The translations under genes and the position numbers were made by a program. DNA of 64,000 nucleotides, from assembly GCA_016783965.1 (NCBI GenBank), contig JADHVO010000007.1:1-64000 (forward strand). The letters run 5' to 3'. The stretch comes from Alphaproteobacteria bacterium. GTDB lineage: Bacteria; Pseudomonadota; Alphaproteobacteria; Micropepsales; Micropepsaceae. Each line of letters starts with the position of its first letter. Position 1 is the first letter of the stretch. Below are positions 1 to 8,734 of this stretch, piece after piece. The notes under the pieces were generated by a model. It had not been told where the DNA came from and searched no databases. It saw only the letters and a program-made list of their open reading frames with translations.

Positions 1-322
1 GCGCCGGCACCATGAAGACGGCCATGCGCCGGAGAAAGTCGGCGATCACGTCGTCGAAGATGACGTCGGGATGCTGCAGGTTCTGAACAACTTCGACGAA
101 GACGGTTTGATCTGCCACCTTCCGGGAGGTTTGCACCGCATAGTAGGTCATTTGCCCCGCTACGCCCTGTGCCTGCGTCGCGCGCGGCGCTTCGTTTGCC
201 GCCGTCAGCTCTGGAATGAGAGCGCCCGCCGGCAGGGACGACACCAGTCGGCCCTTCGCATCGCGTATCGCAAAAAGAAAATCCGCCGAAGCCGTGTGAG
301 TGCGATCGATTGTTCCCGTCGG
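1..322 (-). pseudogene. Sensor histidine kinase fragment, 5' end missing, continues beyond window
   Basis: The minus frame reads from about 319 to the window edge. It contains a stretch ending a phosphate-type RD-A-x-GR-L motif (FAIRDAKGRLV) and a membrane-proximal segment (VEVVQNLQHPDVIFDDV) that resemble the periplasmic sensor domain of two-component kinases, followed by the start of a hydrophobic helix (FMVPA). No ATG, GTG or TTG precedes the recognisable domain: the frame is closed by a stop at 377 and runs through a terminator hairpin. The first ATG is at 151 and would remove most of the domain. The N-terminal transmembrane helix is therefore absent, so this is probably a 5'-truncated remnant. 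The kinase core lies outside the window and cannot be judged. Confidence 0.4.
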
Positions 323-325
323 AAC

Positions 326-353
326 AAAAAAAGAGCCGCTGGAAGCGGCTCTT
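326..353 (-). terminator. Rho-independent terminator of the His-rich gene
   Basis: A perfect 10-bp stem (331-340 with 344-353) with a 3-base loop is followed on the minus strand by a run of seven T. It lies just after the stop of the His-rich gene and inside the upstream frame of the sensor-kinase fragment. Confidence 0.75.
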
Positions 354-376
354 GCAGTGGTGCGCGTGCTATCCGC

Positions 377-583
377 TCACTTGTGCGAGTGCTCGTGCGC
401 TGTCGCCGTGTGCTTATGTCCGTGCGCACTGTGTTCGTGGGCCGCGTCAGCGTGCTCCTTCGCCTCGGTATGCCTTCCGTGATCGTGGTGATGCGCGGCC
501 TGGCGGTGATGATGCGCCGCCGCGTCATGATGCGCTGCTGCTGCATGGTGATGCTCACTTGCGTGATGTTTCGCTTTTGCCAT
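377..583 (-). CDS. Small histidine-rich protein (putative metal binding)
   Basis: This 68-residue protein has about 24 histidines, in HH and HHH clusters separated by Ala, Asp and Glu, with no signal peptide or membrane segment. A strong ribosome binding site (GGGAGG) lies 6 bases before the ATG and a terminator follows the stop, so it is a real single-gene unit. Composition resembles Hpn-type or other His-rich metal-buffering proteins, so a cytoplasmic role in binding Ni, Zn or Cu is an inference. No domain is recognised. Confidence 0.7.
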   Translation of the reverse strand: MAKAKHHASEHHHAAAAHHDAAAHHHRQAAHHHDHGRHTEAKEHADAAHEHSAHGHKHTATAHEHSHK

Positions 584-731
584 TGTTTCCTCCCAAGTGT
601 GCTTGACGGTCCCGGATGGCCGCTAGCGTTTTGCCAGTTGTCCACAAAGCTTAACAGCCACTCTTCTCGCCCGCCAAGTCTGCCTGGAAGGTAAACATCC
701 TTTAATGCTGCGCCGCGCCGGTACGTGCAGC

Positions 732-1532
732 CTACTGCCAGAACAGCAACCAGTAGGGCTTGCGCTCGTCGCCGGTGAACTGCACGACCGCGACGCGGAC
801 GGCCCGTGCGCCGTCGACTTGGCTCTCGGCGGCAATCATGAACGTCGCGTTGGCTGTGGCAAGCGCCGCGGCTGGGGGATTGGCGGCGCGCGCCGCCTCG
901 CGTTGGCGCAGCGTGTCTGCGACATCGCTCGCGGTTGCGCCGGGCAGAGCGAGCAACACCGCGCGTGGTGCGACGCCGGTGTTCACAGTGCCGTTGCGCC
1001 CATAGACGGTGATCAGCGGCGCTATGCGGCCGTACAAGTCCGTAGTCATGCCGGGCATTGCGAGCAACGCATCTGCCGTGCGGAAGGCGATGCTTGCGGT
1101 GTTGGTCGGCTGCAAGTTCGCCGGCCGACGCGCCGCAATAACATGCTCGCTGAGGGCTGCCGCCGCGTCGCGCTCTAGACCTGCCGACTGAAACAGGCTT
1201 TTCAACGTTTCCTCGTCTGCGAAGTTGATGTTGATCCGGCCGGACTCGTCTTGGACCCACACGCGCACCGGCGCACCGTCGAAATGCAGCGTGCTCGCGA
1301 TCCCATCGGCGCGCGGCTGGCGGCCCGGCCGGCCGTCCATCAGGGCGAGGATCGTGCGGTTGATTGCGGCTTCGTCGAGTGTGGCGCCGCGTGCTGCGTT
1401 CCAGACATTGCGGCCCACATAGGCTGTTGTCAGCGAGGCGGTGACCATCGCGGCAGCGATCACCGACAGGATCGCGACGCCCCACAGCACCGAGACCAGG
1501 GCCAGTCCGCGTTCTGCGTGCCGCGCAGTCAT
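732..1532 (-). CDS. gspK: T2SS minor pseudopilin GspK
   Basis: A 266-residue protein with a type IV pilin-like N terminus: short basic leader ending in ERG, then a hydrophobic helix (LALVSVLWGVAIL). Like other GspK proteins it lacks Glu at position +5. The long periplasmic domain contains the family pattern DESGRININFADEETL and a helix-hairpin-helix-like AMPGMT segment. GspK caps the pseudopilus tip with GspI and GspJ. Its ATG overlaps the gspD stop by 4 bases (ATGA), and it is the last gene of the operon. Confidence 0.9.
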   Translation of the reverse strand: MTARHAERGLALVSVLWGVAILSVIAAAMVTASLTTAYVGRNVWNAARGATLDEAAINRTILALMDGRPGRQPRADGIASTLHFDGAPVRVWVQDESGRININFADEETLKSLFQSAGLERDAAAALSEHVIAARRPANLQPTNTASIAFRTADALLAMPGMTTDLYGRIAPLITVYGRNGTVNTGVAPRAVLLALPGATASDVADTLRQREAARAANPPAAALATANATFMIAAESQVDGARAVRVAVVQFTGDERKPYWLLFWQ

Positions 1533-3613
1533 CGTTCCAGGATGGTCTGTAGCGCCGGGAGTTTGTGGCGCAGCTCCTCCGTCACGGCCCGCGACTTCTG
1601 CAGGTTGTCGACGACGTGCGGCGTGATCAGCACGATCAGCTCTGTTCGGACGAAGTTGTTGCTCTTGGTACCGAACAACGCGCCGAGCACCGGAATTTCG
1701 GACAGATAGGGAAGGCCGCTGCTGCCGTTGGTACGCGAGTCCTTGATAAGCCCGCCCAGCGCAATGGTTTCGTTGTCCTGCACGGCGATCGTGCTGTCGA
1801 TTTTGTTTTGCGTGATGGTTGGTGAGTCGAGCGAAGAGGTCTGGGTGGTTGAGACGTCACTCACCTCCTGGCTGATATCTAGGGTGACCATGCCGCCCTG
1901 GTTCACGCGCGGCGTGATCTTCAGGATGACGCCCGTGGGCCGGTATTCAATGGTGTTGATGACGGGCGACTGGCCGCCGATGACGCTCTGGCCCTGCGAA
2001 GTCGCAATCGGAACCTGGTCGCCGACCTGGAGCGTCGCGGTGTGATTGTTGAGCACCATCACCTCGGGCGACGACACGACATTGACGTGCGTGACCTTCG
2101 ATAGCGTGTCGAGCACGATCTTGATGTTGCTGCCCTCAGAAAACATGTAGGAAAAGCCGGGAAACAGCGCGCTGATGTTCGCAGTCGGACCGTTGGACAG
2201 AACAAGCTGATGCTTGTCGCTGGGCTGGTAGAAGTACTGCACGCCGTATTGCAGGTCATTGGTCAGGGTGACTTCGGCGATCGCCGCTTCGAGCAGCACC
2301 TGCAACGGTGCGGTGTCTAGCTGGCGCAATGCGTTCTCGATCGTTGCGTAGTCCTGCGGTGTCCCGTAGATGACGATGGCGTTGTTCTGGTCGTCCGCGG
2401 TGATCGTGGCCGCCCCCGGGGGCACGGTGCCGGTGTCGCTGTCGTCGACCAGGCTGTTGCTATTTGCCTTGGGCGGCGTTGCCGGCTGGGTTGCCGCGCC
2501 CGGCGCTGGGGGCGAGGCTGGAGCGGGCGCGTTGTCGCCGGAATCGCCGTTCGTGTCGCCGCTCTTGTCGTCGCGCCCGCCGCCGTAAAGCGCCTTCTTG
2601 AGAACGTTCGCCAGTTCGGTGGCGCGACCGTTCTGCACCGCGTAGACGAACATGCGGCGGTCGCTGCCGACGCCAGGCTTGTCGAGACGCTCGACCCAGC
2701 GGCCGATCTGGTCAAGATATTTGGGTTGCGGCGAGATCACGAGCACGGTGTTCAGCCGTTCGATCGGCACCAGCTTCACGATGCCGCTCAACGGGCCATT
2801 CGGGCCGCCCAGTATCTGGCTCAGCTCGCGTGCCAGGCCGCGGGCATCGGTGTATTTCGGCGTGAACATTCCGAACGACATGCCCGCCAGCCAGTCGACG
2901 TCGAACAGGGCAACTTCATCGACCACCGCAGCGCGCTCGGCCTGCGTACCCTGAACGATCAGGATGTTGCGCGTCGCGTCGACATGCACAACCGCCTGGG
3001 CAGGCTGCATGGACTCAAGCAGCCGCTGCATCTCCGCGGCTGCGAGGTAATGGAGCGGCACGATCTGCGTGCCATAGCCGGCCTCGGCGCTGCCGCTTCG
3101 CGCGGTCGGCGCTGCGATCTCGCGTGGCGCGTCTGCGGCGAGCACGATCTTGTACACATCGTTGCTTTTGACGATGACGAGGCCGTTGATGTGGAGCACC
3201 TGCTCGAACACGGGCAGCACCTCCGAACGCGCGAGCGGTCTTGAAGTCTGCACGGTGATCGTACCCTGCACGCCGGCGCCCAGCGAGTAGTTCACTTTCA
3301 GGAAATCGCCGAACACGGCCTGGGCCACGTCGCGCACATCGGCGTTTACGAAGTTAAGCGTGATGCTGCCATCGTCCGTGACGGTCGACTGCGAACTGTG
3401 CGGCAGGGGGCCGCCGACCGGATTGCCGGTACCGTGCGTGATGGCCGGTGACGGCGGTGGTGGCGTTTCCGGTACCGGATCGCGGGCGTGGGCAGCGAGT
3501 TCTGCGGCGCTGGCATTGGCGGGTGGTGGCACGTCGGCGGCACGCGCTCCAAGCACCATCACGGCCGCCAGCGTAGCCGCGCTCATGCTCGCTTGTCCGA
3601 TGCCCCGCGCCAT
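1529..3613 (-). CDS. gspD: T2SS outer-membrane secretin GspD
   Basis: A 694-residue secretin. The chosen ATG (3613) has a GGTGGAG site in front; a TTG 18 codons upstream would overlap the previous stop. A signal peptide ends near ARA; N0-N3 ring domains follow, then a low-complexity Pro/Ala/Asp linker around residues 360-410 and the secretin domain. The C-terminal signature (VPVLGALF-like, LIVLITPHVV) is present. It forms the outer-membrane gate through which folded exoproteins leave. No pilotin gene is seen nearby. Confidence 0.95.
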   Translation of the reverse strand: MARGIGQASMSAATLAAVMVLGARAADVPPPANASAAELAAHARDPVPETPPPPSPAITHGTGNPVGGPLPHSSQSTVTDDGSITLNFVNADVRDVAQAVFGDFLKVNYSLGAGVQGTITVQTSRPLARSEVLPVFEQVLHINGLVIVKSNDVYKIVLAADAPREIAAPTARSGSAEAGYGTQIVPLHYLAAAEMQRLLESMQPAQAVVHVDATRNILIVQGTQAERAAVVDEVALFDVDWLAGMSFGMFTPKYTDARGLARELSQILGGPNGPLSGIVKLVPIERLNTVLVISPQPKYLDQIGRWVERLDKPGVGSDRRMFVYAVQNGRATELANVLKKALYGGGRDDKSGDTNGDSGDNAPAPASPPAPGAATQPATPPKANSNSLVDDSDTGTVPPGAATITADDQNNAIVIYGTPQDYATIENALRQLDTAPLQVLLEAAIAEVTLTNDLQYGVQYFYQPSDKHQLVLSNGPTANISALFPGFSYMFSEGSNIKIVLDTLSKVTHVNVVSSPEVMVLNNHTATLQVGDQVPIATSQGQSVIGGQSPVINTIEYRPTGVILKITPRVNQGGMVTLDISQEVSDVSTTQTSSLDSPTITQNKIDSTIAVQDNETIALGGLIKDSRTNGSSGLPYLSEIPVLGALFGTKSNNFVRTELIVLITPHVVDNLQKSRAVTEELRHKLPALQTILER

Positions 3614-3663
3614 TCGGAATGATCTCCACCTGACTACACTACGCCCTCGTTTCTGCCGCGATG

Positions 3664-4392
3664 TCAAAGGGTTGGCTCGCCGGTCTGCGGATCGAAGGTG
3701 GCGCCCTTGAGCGCGTCCGGCACGATCGCGGGATGGCCATTGGGCTTGGGTGGCGGAGTCGTGTTGGCCGTCGCCGCTGGCTTCGCCGGACCCGGAGGGA
3801 CCGGGCTTGGCGTGGCCGCCGGCGCCGCTGCGGCGGCAGGTGCAGTGGCGGGCGGCGGCGCGACCGGCAAAGGAGGCGGCGGCGGCGAAGGGGGTGCGGC
3901 GGGCGCCAGCGCGGCCGTAGGCGCGCGCGCCGCCGGCCCCTCCAGCCCGATGACGGCGTCACTGCCATTGGCGCGCAAAGTGACTTGCCTCGCCTCGATC
4001 TTGACCACGCGCCAGCCATTGATCGCGTCGCCCAGCGCAGCATTGGTGGTGGTGGTGGTGCTCTTGATGCGAATGAGTGCGACGGCATGGTCCTCATCCA
4101 TGATCACGCCGGCCAGCGAGAAATCGGAGCTCACCGAGAGCGCGGCGGACGTTTGCACGGCGTCAGCCAGGGGCTTGCGAGCCGAGCTGAACAACGGTCG
4201 GGCGTCGATATCGGCGAAATCGGATTCCGGTGGCGGAATGAACAGTTGGGGCGTTGCTCGCGGCGCAATGCTCGGCGGGGCTGATGGCACATCAACCACC
4301 GCAGGCGCAAGCGGCGCAAAGGCTTCATATCCGATGGCGCAGAGCAGCAGCACCGACACGCCGGCCAGGGTTGCGGGCAGGGCCAGCCTCAT
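3664..4392 (-). CDS. gspC: T2SS GspC/GspN-like inner-membrane protein
   Basis: A 242-residue protein with one N-terminal transmembrane helix (residues 5-28) and a periplasmic HR-like domain (about 55-155) containing DARPLFSSARKP and a beta-rich segment on loss and regulation of the secreted substrate. The C-terminal 80 residues are a Pro/Ala tail without a PDZ domain. GspC normally bridges the inner-membrane platform and GspD. Some annotation schemes would call this form GspN. The ATG overlaps the gspM stop by 4 bases. A short (GGT)n codon repeat encodes a run of five Thr. Confidence 0.7.
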   Translation of the reverse strand: MRLALPATLAGVSVLLLCAIGYEAFAPLAPAVVDVPSAPPSIAPRATPQLFIPPPESDFADIDARPLFSSARKPLADAVQTSAALSVSSDFSLAGVIMDEDHAVALIRIKSTTTTTNAALGDAINGWRVVKIEARQVTLRANGSDAVIGLEGPAARAPTAALAPAAPPSPPPPPLPVAPPPATAPAAAAAPAATPSPVPPGPAKPAATANTTPPPKPNGHPAIVPDALKGATFDPQTGEPTL

Positions 4393-4967
4393 TTCGTGCC
4401 GACCCAGCGATAGCCATGCACCACCCAGCGCACGTCAATACCGGGCGCATCGGTCATGTAAGGGCCGATCTGCCAGGTCTCGGGCGCCCGCAGATCGATG
4501 CCGTCGAGAAACAGGTACGGCGTGCCGGTCTCGATGCGATAGACGGTTTCTTTCAGGCGCGTCATCGGAATCGTGGCGTCGTACTGGATATCGATGCGCT
4601 GGAAACCGTCCGCGGCGACGGGAGGCAGGTTCTGCGCGCTGTGCACCTGGCCAGCCTGACCTTCGATCAGAGCCTTCATCCCTTTCTGGATCGTGGCGGC
4701 GGCGAGTTCGGCGCTCGCGCCTTCGACTCGGCCGGCGCTCGCGGTCTGCTGGAGCCGCATGGCAGCGAGCTTCGCCTCGATGACGGGACGCAGCGCGACG
4801 CGGCGTTCATAAGCTGCAAGCACGCGTTGCGACTGCGCAATCTCTTCGTCCTGCGCTTCTAAGGCGCCGGCTATCGGCTCGATCACCAGAAGCCAGGCGG
4901 CTGCGACCGCCAGCAGAAGGATGCCGAGTGCCAGCAGGCGGTTGCGTGGTGTGCCCGATACGCTCAT
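4389..4967 (-). CDS. gspM: T2SS inner-membrane protein GspM
   Basis: A 192-residue protein with a single N-terminal membrane helix (about 10-30), a coiled-coil stretch (35-75) and a ferredoxin-like periplasmic domain typical of the GspM type b family. It pairs with GspL on the inner-membrane platform. Both ends overlap neighbours by 4 bases (ATGA), which indicates tight translational coupling with gspL and gspC. Confidence 0.85.
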   Translation of the reverse strand: MSVSGTPRNRLLALGILLLAVAAAWLLVIEPIAGALEAQDEEIAQSQRVLAAYERRVALRPVIEAKLAAMRLQQTASAGRVEGASAELAAATIQKGMKALIEGQAGQVHSAQNLPPVAADGFQRIDIQYDATIPMTRLKETVYRIETGTPYLFLDGIDLRAPETWQIGPYMTDAPGIDVRWVVHGYRWVGTK

Positions 4968-6055
4968 GGGCGACGCACCCTGAAGGCGATGTCGAAGCGC
5001 TGTGTGGCGTTGGTCGGCCCTTGCATGAGTGGCGCACGCATTTCGGCATCGTGGAACAGCTTTGACGAGTCGAACAACGCGATCAGCGAAGCGGCGGATG
5101 AGGAGAAGCCGTGTACGCGCACCTCGTCGCCATTGAGCTCGAACTCATAGATCCAGGCGTCGTCGGGCAACGTGCGTGCCACCGCGGCCAGGATCGCCGC
5201 ACTTGTGACGTCGCGCTTCTGCTGGGTAAGGAAGGCGGCTTGCCGGTATGCGGCATCGAGTTGGCGTTGCAGCTGCTCCACAACCGCGGCGCGAGGCCGT
5301 GCGGCGGCAACCCGATCGGTGAGGTCGTCCGCAACCGCTTGTCCGCGCAGATAGACCGCGCCGACGACACCGAACGCCAGCGCCAGCACCAGTCCCGCAA
5401 GAGCTGGAACCAGCCGCGAACGGAGCCGAAGCTGGCGCGTCGCCGCCGCGTCCGCCGGGAACGTCCCGCCCGCGGCCGGCTTGGCATCGTCGGCGAAGGT
5501 GATGCGGGCCAGCGGGATCCCTGCGTCGCGGAAGAACTCCACAGTCGGGTTCACGGCGTCGCGGTGCGCGATGCGCAGGCCGACGGTCATGCTGTCAGCC
5601 TCGCGGCCGAGGATACGGTATTCGTAATAGATCTCGTCCGTGCCGACCGGGCTGTGGCGTGCGATCTCGTATTTCAGGATGCCGTCGAGGTTGCGTCTTG
5701 CGGCGCCTGGCAAGGTGAGCACTCGGCTCAAAGCCTGGCTCGGCGGCAGGTGCAAGATAACGGGATCCGCAAGGAACCCGCGCTGTGGCACCGACAGGCG
5801 CAGCGCACGCGCGGCGGCGGCATCTCGCGGAATCCGTGCAACAAACAGTTCCCGCAACCCCGTGCGGCGCGACACCACCAGTTCGTTATCGTGGGCGGTG
5901 ACTAGGATTGCATCGTCACCAGTGGCGAGAGCGTCGCGCACGCGCTTCGGCAGCACGGCGGCAAGCTCCCCCGTCCACCAACGCCAGCCGTCGACGATCC
6001 ACTCAATCCACGCGTCCGGACGCAACAGCGCGCCGCCCATCAACTGCCCCGGCAT
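4964..6055 (-). CDS. gspL: T2SS platform protein GspL (PilM/PilN-like)
   Basis: A 363-residue protein with a cytoplasmic actin-like part (residues 1-215), one transmembrane helix (about 218-240) and a periplasmic PilN/GspL-type ferredoxin-like domain preceded by a coiled coil. It links the GspE ATPase to the membrane platform with GspM. The start used overlaps gspJ by 16 bases; a second ATG five codons later (6040) is equally possible. Confidence 0.85.
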   Translation of the reverse strand: MPGQLMGGALLRPDAWIEWIVDGWRWWTGELAAVLPKRVRDALATGDDAILVTAHDNELVVSRRTGLRELFVARIPRDAAAARALRLSVPQRGFLADPVILHLPPSQALSRVLTLPGAARRNLDGILKYEIARHSPVGTDEIYYEYRILGREADSMTVGLRIAHRDAVNPTVEFFRDAGIPLARITFADDAKPAAGGTFPADAAATRQLRLRSRLVPALAGLVLALAFGVVGAVYLRGQAVADDLTDRVAAARPRAAVVEQLQRQLDAAYRQAAFLTQQKRDVTSAAILAAVARTLPDDAWIYEFELNGDEVRVHGFSSSAASLIALFDSSKLFHDAEMRAPLMQGPTNATQRFDIAFRVRRP

Positions 6056-6651
6056 GACCTTGTGGTTGGATCATAGGTGCAATCAGCTTCCGCCGAAATG
6101 CGCGGCGCGATGAAAAGTTCGGGCCAGACGTGTGGGTCATCTTCGGGAAAGGTCACCCGCACGCGGATGAGATCGGGCAGGTCTGCGTGGCCCTTCCAGT
6201 CGTCCTGCCAGCCGCTAGGCCCGAGATAGGCGAAGTCGACCGACCGCGCGCGCCGCAAAAGGTCCGTGCCCGGATCGTTAACGCCCACTCCCAGCATCAG
6301 GTGCCTTGTGCCCGCACTGTCGTCGGCGACGTCGAGGATGAGCCGGCCGCAGCTCGCACCGCTGGGAACCGGACCGATGAAGCTGACGCCATGCGGGCCA
6401 CCGGAGAAAGCGACAAGCGGCCTGGCAGGCGCGCCGGGGAGGAGCCTGCGGCGCGGGCAGATGCGCTCGAATTCCCGGCGCAGAAATTCCTGTGCCGTGC
6501 GCACGCTGTCGCTGGCGTCGGCACTGACGCTGCTGTGCTCCCACGCGCGCATGCCGAAGCGCAACCCGCCGAACAGCAGCACGAACAACAGCCCGAGCAG
6601 CGTCATGGAGACGAGCAGCTCGATCAGCGTGAACCCCATTTGGCTCTTCAT
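6040..6651 (-). CDS. gspJ: T2SS minor pseudopilin GspJ
   Basis: A 203-residue pseudopilin starting with a very short leader (MKSQMG) directly before the N-methylated helix FTLIELLVSM, with Glu at +5. A globular C-terminal domain contains the GspJ-like DPGTDLLRRARSVDFAYL region. It forms the pseudopilus tip with GspI and GspK. The ATG overlaps the gspI stop by 4 bases, which settles the start over a longer in-frame upstream extension. Confidence 0.9.
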   Translation of the reverse strand: MKSQMGFTLIELLVSMTLLGLLFVLLFGGLRFGMRAWEHSSVSADASDSVRTAQEFLRREFERICPRRRLLPGAPARPLVAFSGGPHGVSFIGPVPSGASCGRLILDVADDSAGTRHLMLGVGVNDPGTDLLRRARSVDFAYLGPSGWQDDWKGHADLPDLIRVRVTFPEDDPHVWPELFIAPRISAEADCTYDPTTRSCRGS

Positions 6652-7046
6652 GGCGATTTCGCAGGCGGTGCGACGAACCGAAGGGTCGCGAGCGATTTGC
6701 TTTGCGGAGACCCGTTGTCGCTCCACGACACCGTGGCGCGGACGGCAAAGGCGTTCATGTGCCAGGCGGCGGCATCGTCGCCATTGCCGAACGGTGCGAT
6801 CTTCAGCCGCCATTGCATGCCGTTTGAATAGGTGCCGCCGGTCTCGCCGGGACGCAGTGGTTTCTCTGTACCGGCGCGCGCCAGGAGCGACTGGACCAGG
6901 GACCCTGCGAGCGCATCGTCGCGTTCTCGACGCGTGCGGTCGAGCGCACTGGAAATCGCGCCGAACAGGACACCCAGTGCGACCGCAAGTATCGCGAGCG
7001 ACACCAGCAATTCGATCAGCGTGAAACCTTCCTCGCGTCTATTCAT
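6648..7046 (-). CDS. gspI: T2SS minor pseudopilin GspI
   Basis: A 132-residue pseudopilin. The leader MNRREEG precedes the helix FTLIELLVSLAIL, with a prepilin-peptidase site between G and F and Glu at +5. The C-terminal domain has the GspI-like WRLKIAPF and FAVRATVSW strands. The chosen ATG overlaps the gspH end by 8 bases; a longer in-frame extension upstream would bury the leader peptide and is rejected. Confidence 0.9.
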   Translation of the reverse strand: MNRREEGFTLIELLVSLAILAVALGVLFGAISSALDRTRRERDDALAGSLVQSLLARAGTEKPLRPGETGGTYSNGMQWRLKIAPFGNGDDAAAWHMNAFAVRATVSWSDNGSPQSKSLATLRFVAPPAKSP

Positions 7047-7497
7047 CGATCGCGACCCGGCCGGTGAGCCAGTCGACGCCGACGCGATGTCGCTGGGTTT
7101 GTTCGCCGACAAGCACCGTCGCGCCGCTTGCGCCGCCGTCGGGTCGGAAGTCGATCGTGCGCGCCGCGCGCTCCGAAGCGAAGCTGAATCGTATGCCATG
7201 CGGGAGTGTGCGCGCGGCGCCGCTTCCCGCGCGATACGTCTGGTGCTCCTCGTCGAACGTCACGCGGATAATCTGGCCGCGCGCGATCGCCAGTCCGCGC
7301 ACCATTCGCAGGTCGTCGGCCAGCGTGTGCGCCGCGGCGAGCGACTGCGAACCGGGAAGCGCCGTCTTGATAAGGGCAGGGGCCGCGACAATGAGAAGGC
7401 CGATGATCGCGAGGACGACCAGGAGCTCGGTGAGCGTGAAGCCTGCCTGCGCTGCCGCAGCTTCTGCGTAGCCCTTGCCGCGGCGCCGGCGTATCAT
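7039..7497 (-). CDS. gspH: T2SS pseudopilin GspH
   Basis: A 152-residue pseudopilin with a 19-residue basic/alanine leader, cleavage between G and F (AGFTLTELLVVLAIIG) and Glu at +5. The C-terminal GspH domain includes the RGLAIARGQIIRVTFD motif. It is the first pseudopilin after gspF, a place where gspG normally stands. The ATG lies 9 bases after the gspF stop. Confidence 0.88.
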   Translation of the reverse strand: MIRRRRGKGYAEAAAAQAGFTLTELLVVLAIIGLLIVAAPALIKTALPGSQSLAAAHTLADDLRMVRGLAIARGQIIRVTFDEEHQTYRAGSGAARTLPHGIRFSFASERAARTIDFRPDGGASGATVLVGEQTQRHRVGVDWLTGRVAIDE

Positions 7498-7506
7498 CGC
7501 CCCTCC

Positions 7507-8730
7507 TCACATCGCCAGATCGTTGACGCTCAGTATCGCCACGAGAATCGAGCCGATGAGACCCGCCACGATCACGCCCATGAAAATCGTGAGGCACGGC
7601 ACCAGCAAGGCCACCAGGCGGTCGATCGTGTGCTTGACTTCGCGCTCGTAGTGATCGGCCATCCGCAGCAGCATGGTGTCGAGCTGGCCGCTTTCCTCGC
7701 CCACCCGCATCATGTCCAGCGCCATCGGCGGGAACACCGCGCTGCTGTGCAGAAAGCGCGAGAGCTGATCGCCTTCCTTGAGGCCGGCGGCCGCGCTGAG
7801 CACGGCGCCGCCCAGGACGCTGTTCGACAATGTATCGCCGGCAATCTCCAGCGCCGCCGGCAGAGTGACGCCGCTTCGCAAGAGCGTGCCGAGGGTGCGG
7901 CCGAAACGTTCGACGTCGAGCTTGACGAGCAGCGAGCCAAGCAGGGGCATCCGCAACAGCATGGCGTCCCATTGCCGCTTGAACGCGGCATCTTGCAGGG
8001 CGCGGCGCAGTGCGAAAGCGCCGAGCAGAATCCCGAGAACGATCGCCCATGACCAGTTGGTGACGAAATCGCCCGCGTCCTTCACGAACTGCGTGGCGGG
8101 CGGCAAGGTCTTGCCGGCTTCCGCGAACAGCGGCGTAAACGACGGCAGGACGAACACCAGGATCACGATGATCGAGACGCCGGTCGTCGCCAGCAGAAGG
8201 CAGGGGTAGATAAGCGCCGAGATCACCGCCTCGCGCACGGCGAGCGAGCGGCCGAGATATTCGCCGAGCTGTTGCAGCGCCGCCTGGAGGTCGCCGCTCT
8301 GTTCGCCGGCGCGAACCATGTTCACATAGAACTTGGGAAACTCCGGTTGAGCCGCCAGCGAGTCGGCGAAGCTCGATCCACCGCGCACCCTTTCCAGCAG
8401 CGCCTCGAACACAGCGCGCAGGGGTTTGGTCTCGTCGAGATTGACCAGAATTTCGAGCGAACGATCGAGTTCGAGCCCCGCCTGCAGCAGGGCCGCCAAT
8501 TCCTGTGTGGCGACCACCAGGCCGCGCGGCGAGAACCGCTTTTGGGGCAGCAGATGTGCGAGCCGGATGTCCTGCCACCATGGGGCGGGCGCATCGCCGT
8601 GCGTCGCGTCGATGAGGTAATAGCCGCGGTTGCGGATTTCTTCGGCGGCCGCCGGCTCGGATGGTGCCTCGAGCATGCCGGTGATTATCGCGCCGGATGC
8701 GGTCATCGCCCGATAGCGGAAATTGGGCAT
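7507..8730 (-). CDS. gspF: T2SS inner-membrane platform protein GspF
   Basis: A 407-residue polytopic protein with two repeated GspF/PilC domains (about 70-190 and 275-395) and three membrane helices. It begins MPNFRYRAM, a typical GspF start, placed 4 bases after the gspE stop; an upstream in-frame extension inside gspE is a shadow. Family motif RVRGGSSFADSLAAQP is present. It anchors the assembly ATPase GspE to the platform. Confidence 0.93.
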   Translation of the reverse strand: MPNFRYRAMTASGAIITGMLEAPSEPAAAEEIRNRGYYLIDATHGDAPAPWWQDIRLAHLLPQKRFSPRGLVVATQELAALLQAGLELDRSLEILVNLDETKPLRAVFEALLERVRGGSSFADSLAAQPEFPKFYVNMVRAGEQSGDLQAALQQLGEYLGRSLAVREAVISALIYPCLLLATTGVSIIVILVFVLPSFTPLFAEAGKTLPPATQFVKDAGDFVTNWSWAIVLGILLGAFALRRALQDAAFKRQWDAMLLRMPLLGSLLVKLDVERFGRTLGTLLRSGVTLPAALEIAGDTLSNSVLGGAVLSAAAGLKEGDQLSRFLHSSAVFPPMALDMMRVGEESGQLDTMLLRMADHYEREVKHTIDRLVALLVPCLTIFMGVIVAGLIGSILVAILSVNDLAM

Positions 8731-8734
8731 GGCT

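Noticed and set aside
4035..4060. GGT trinucleotide run in gspC as a contingency repeat
   Set aside because: Only about five units and in frame, so length change would not shift the reading frame.
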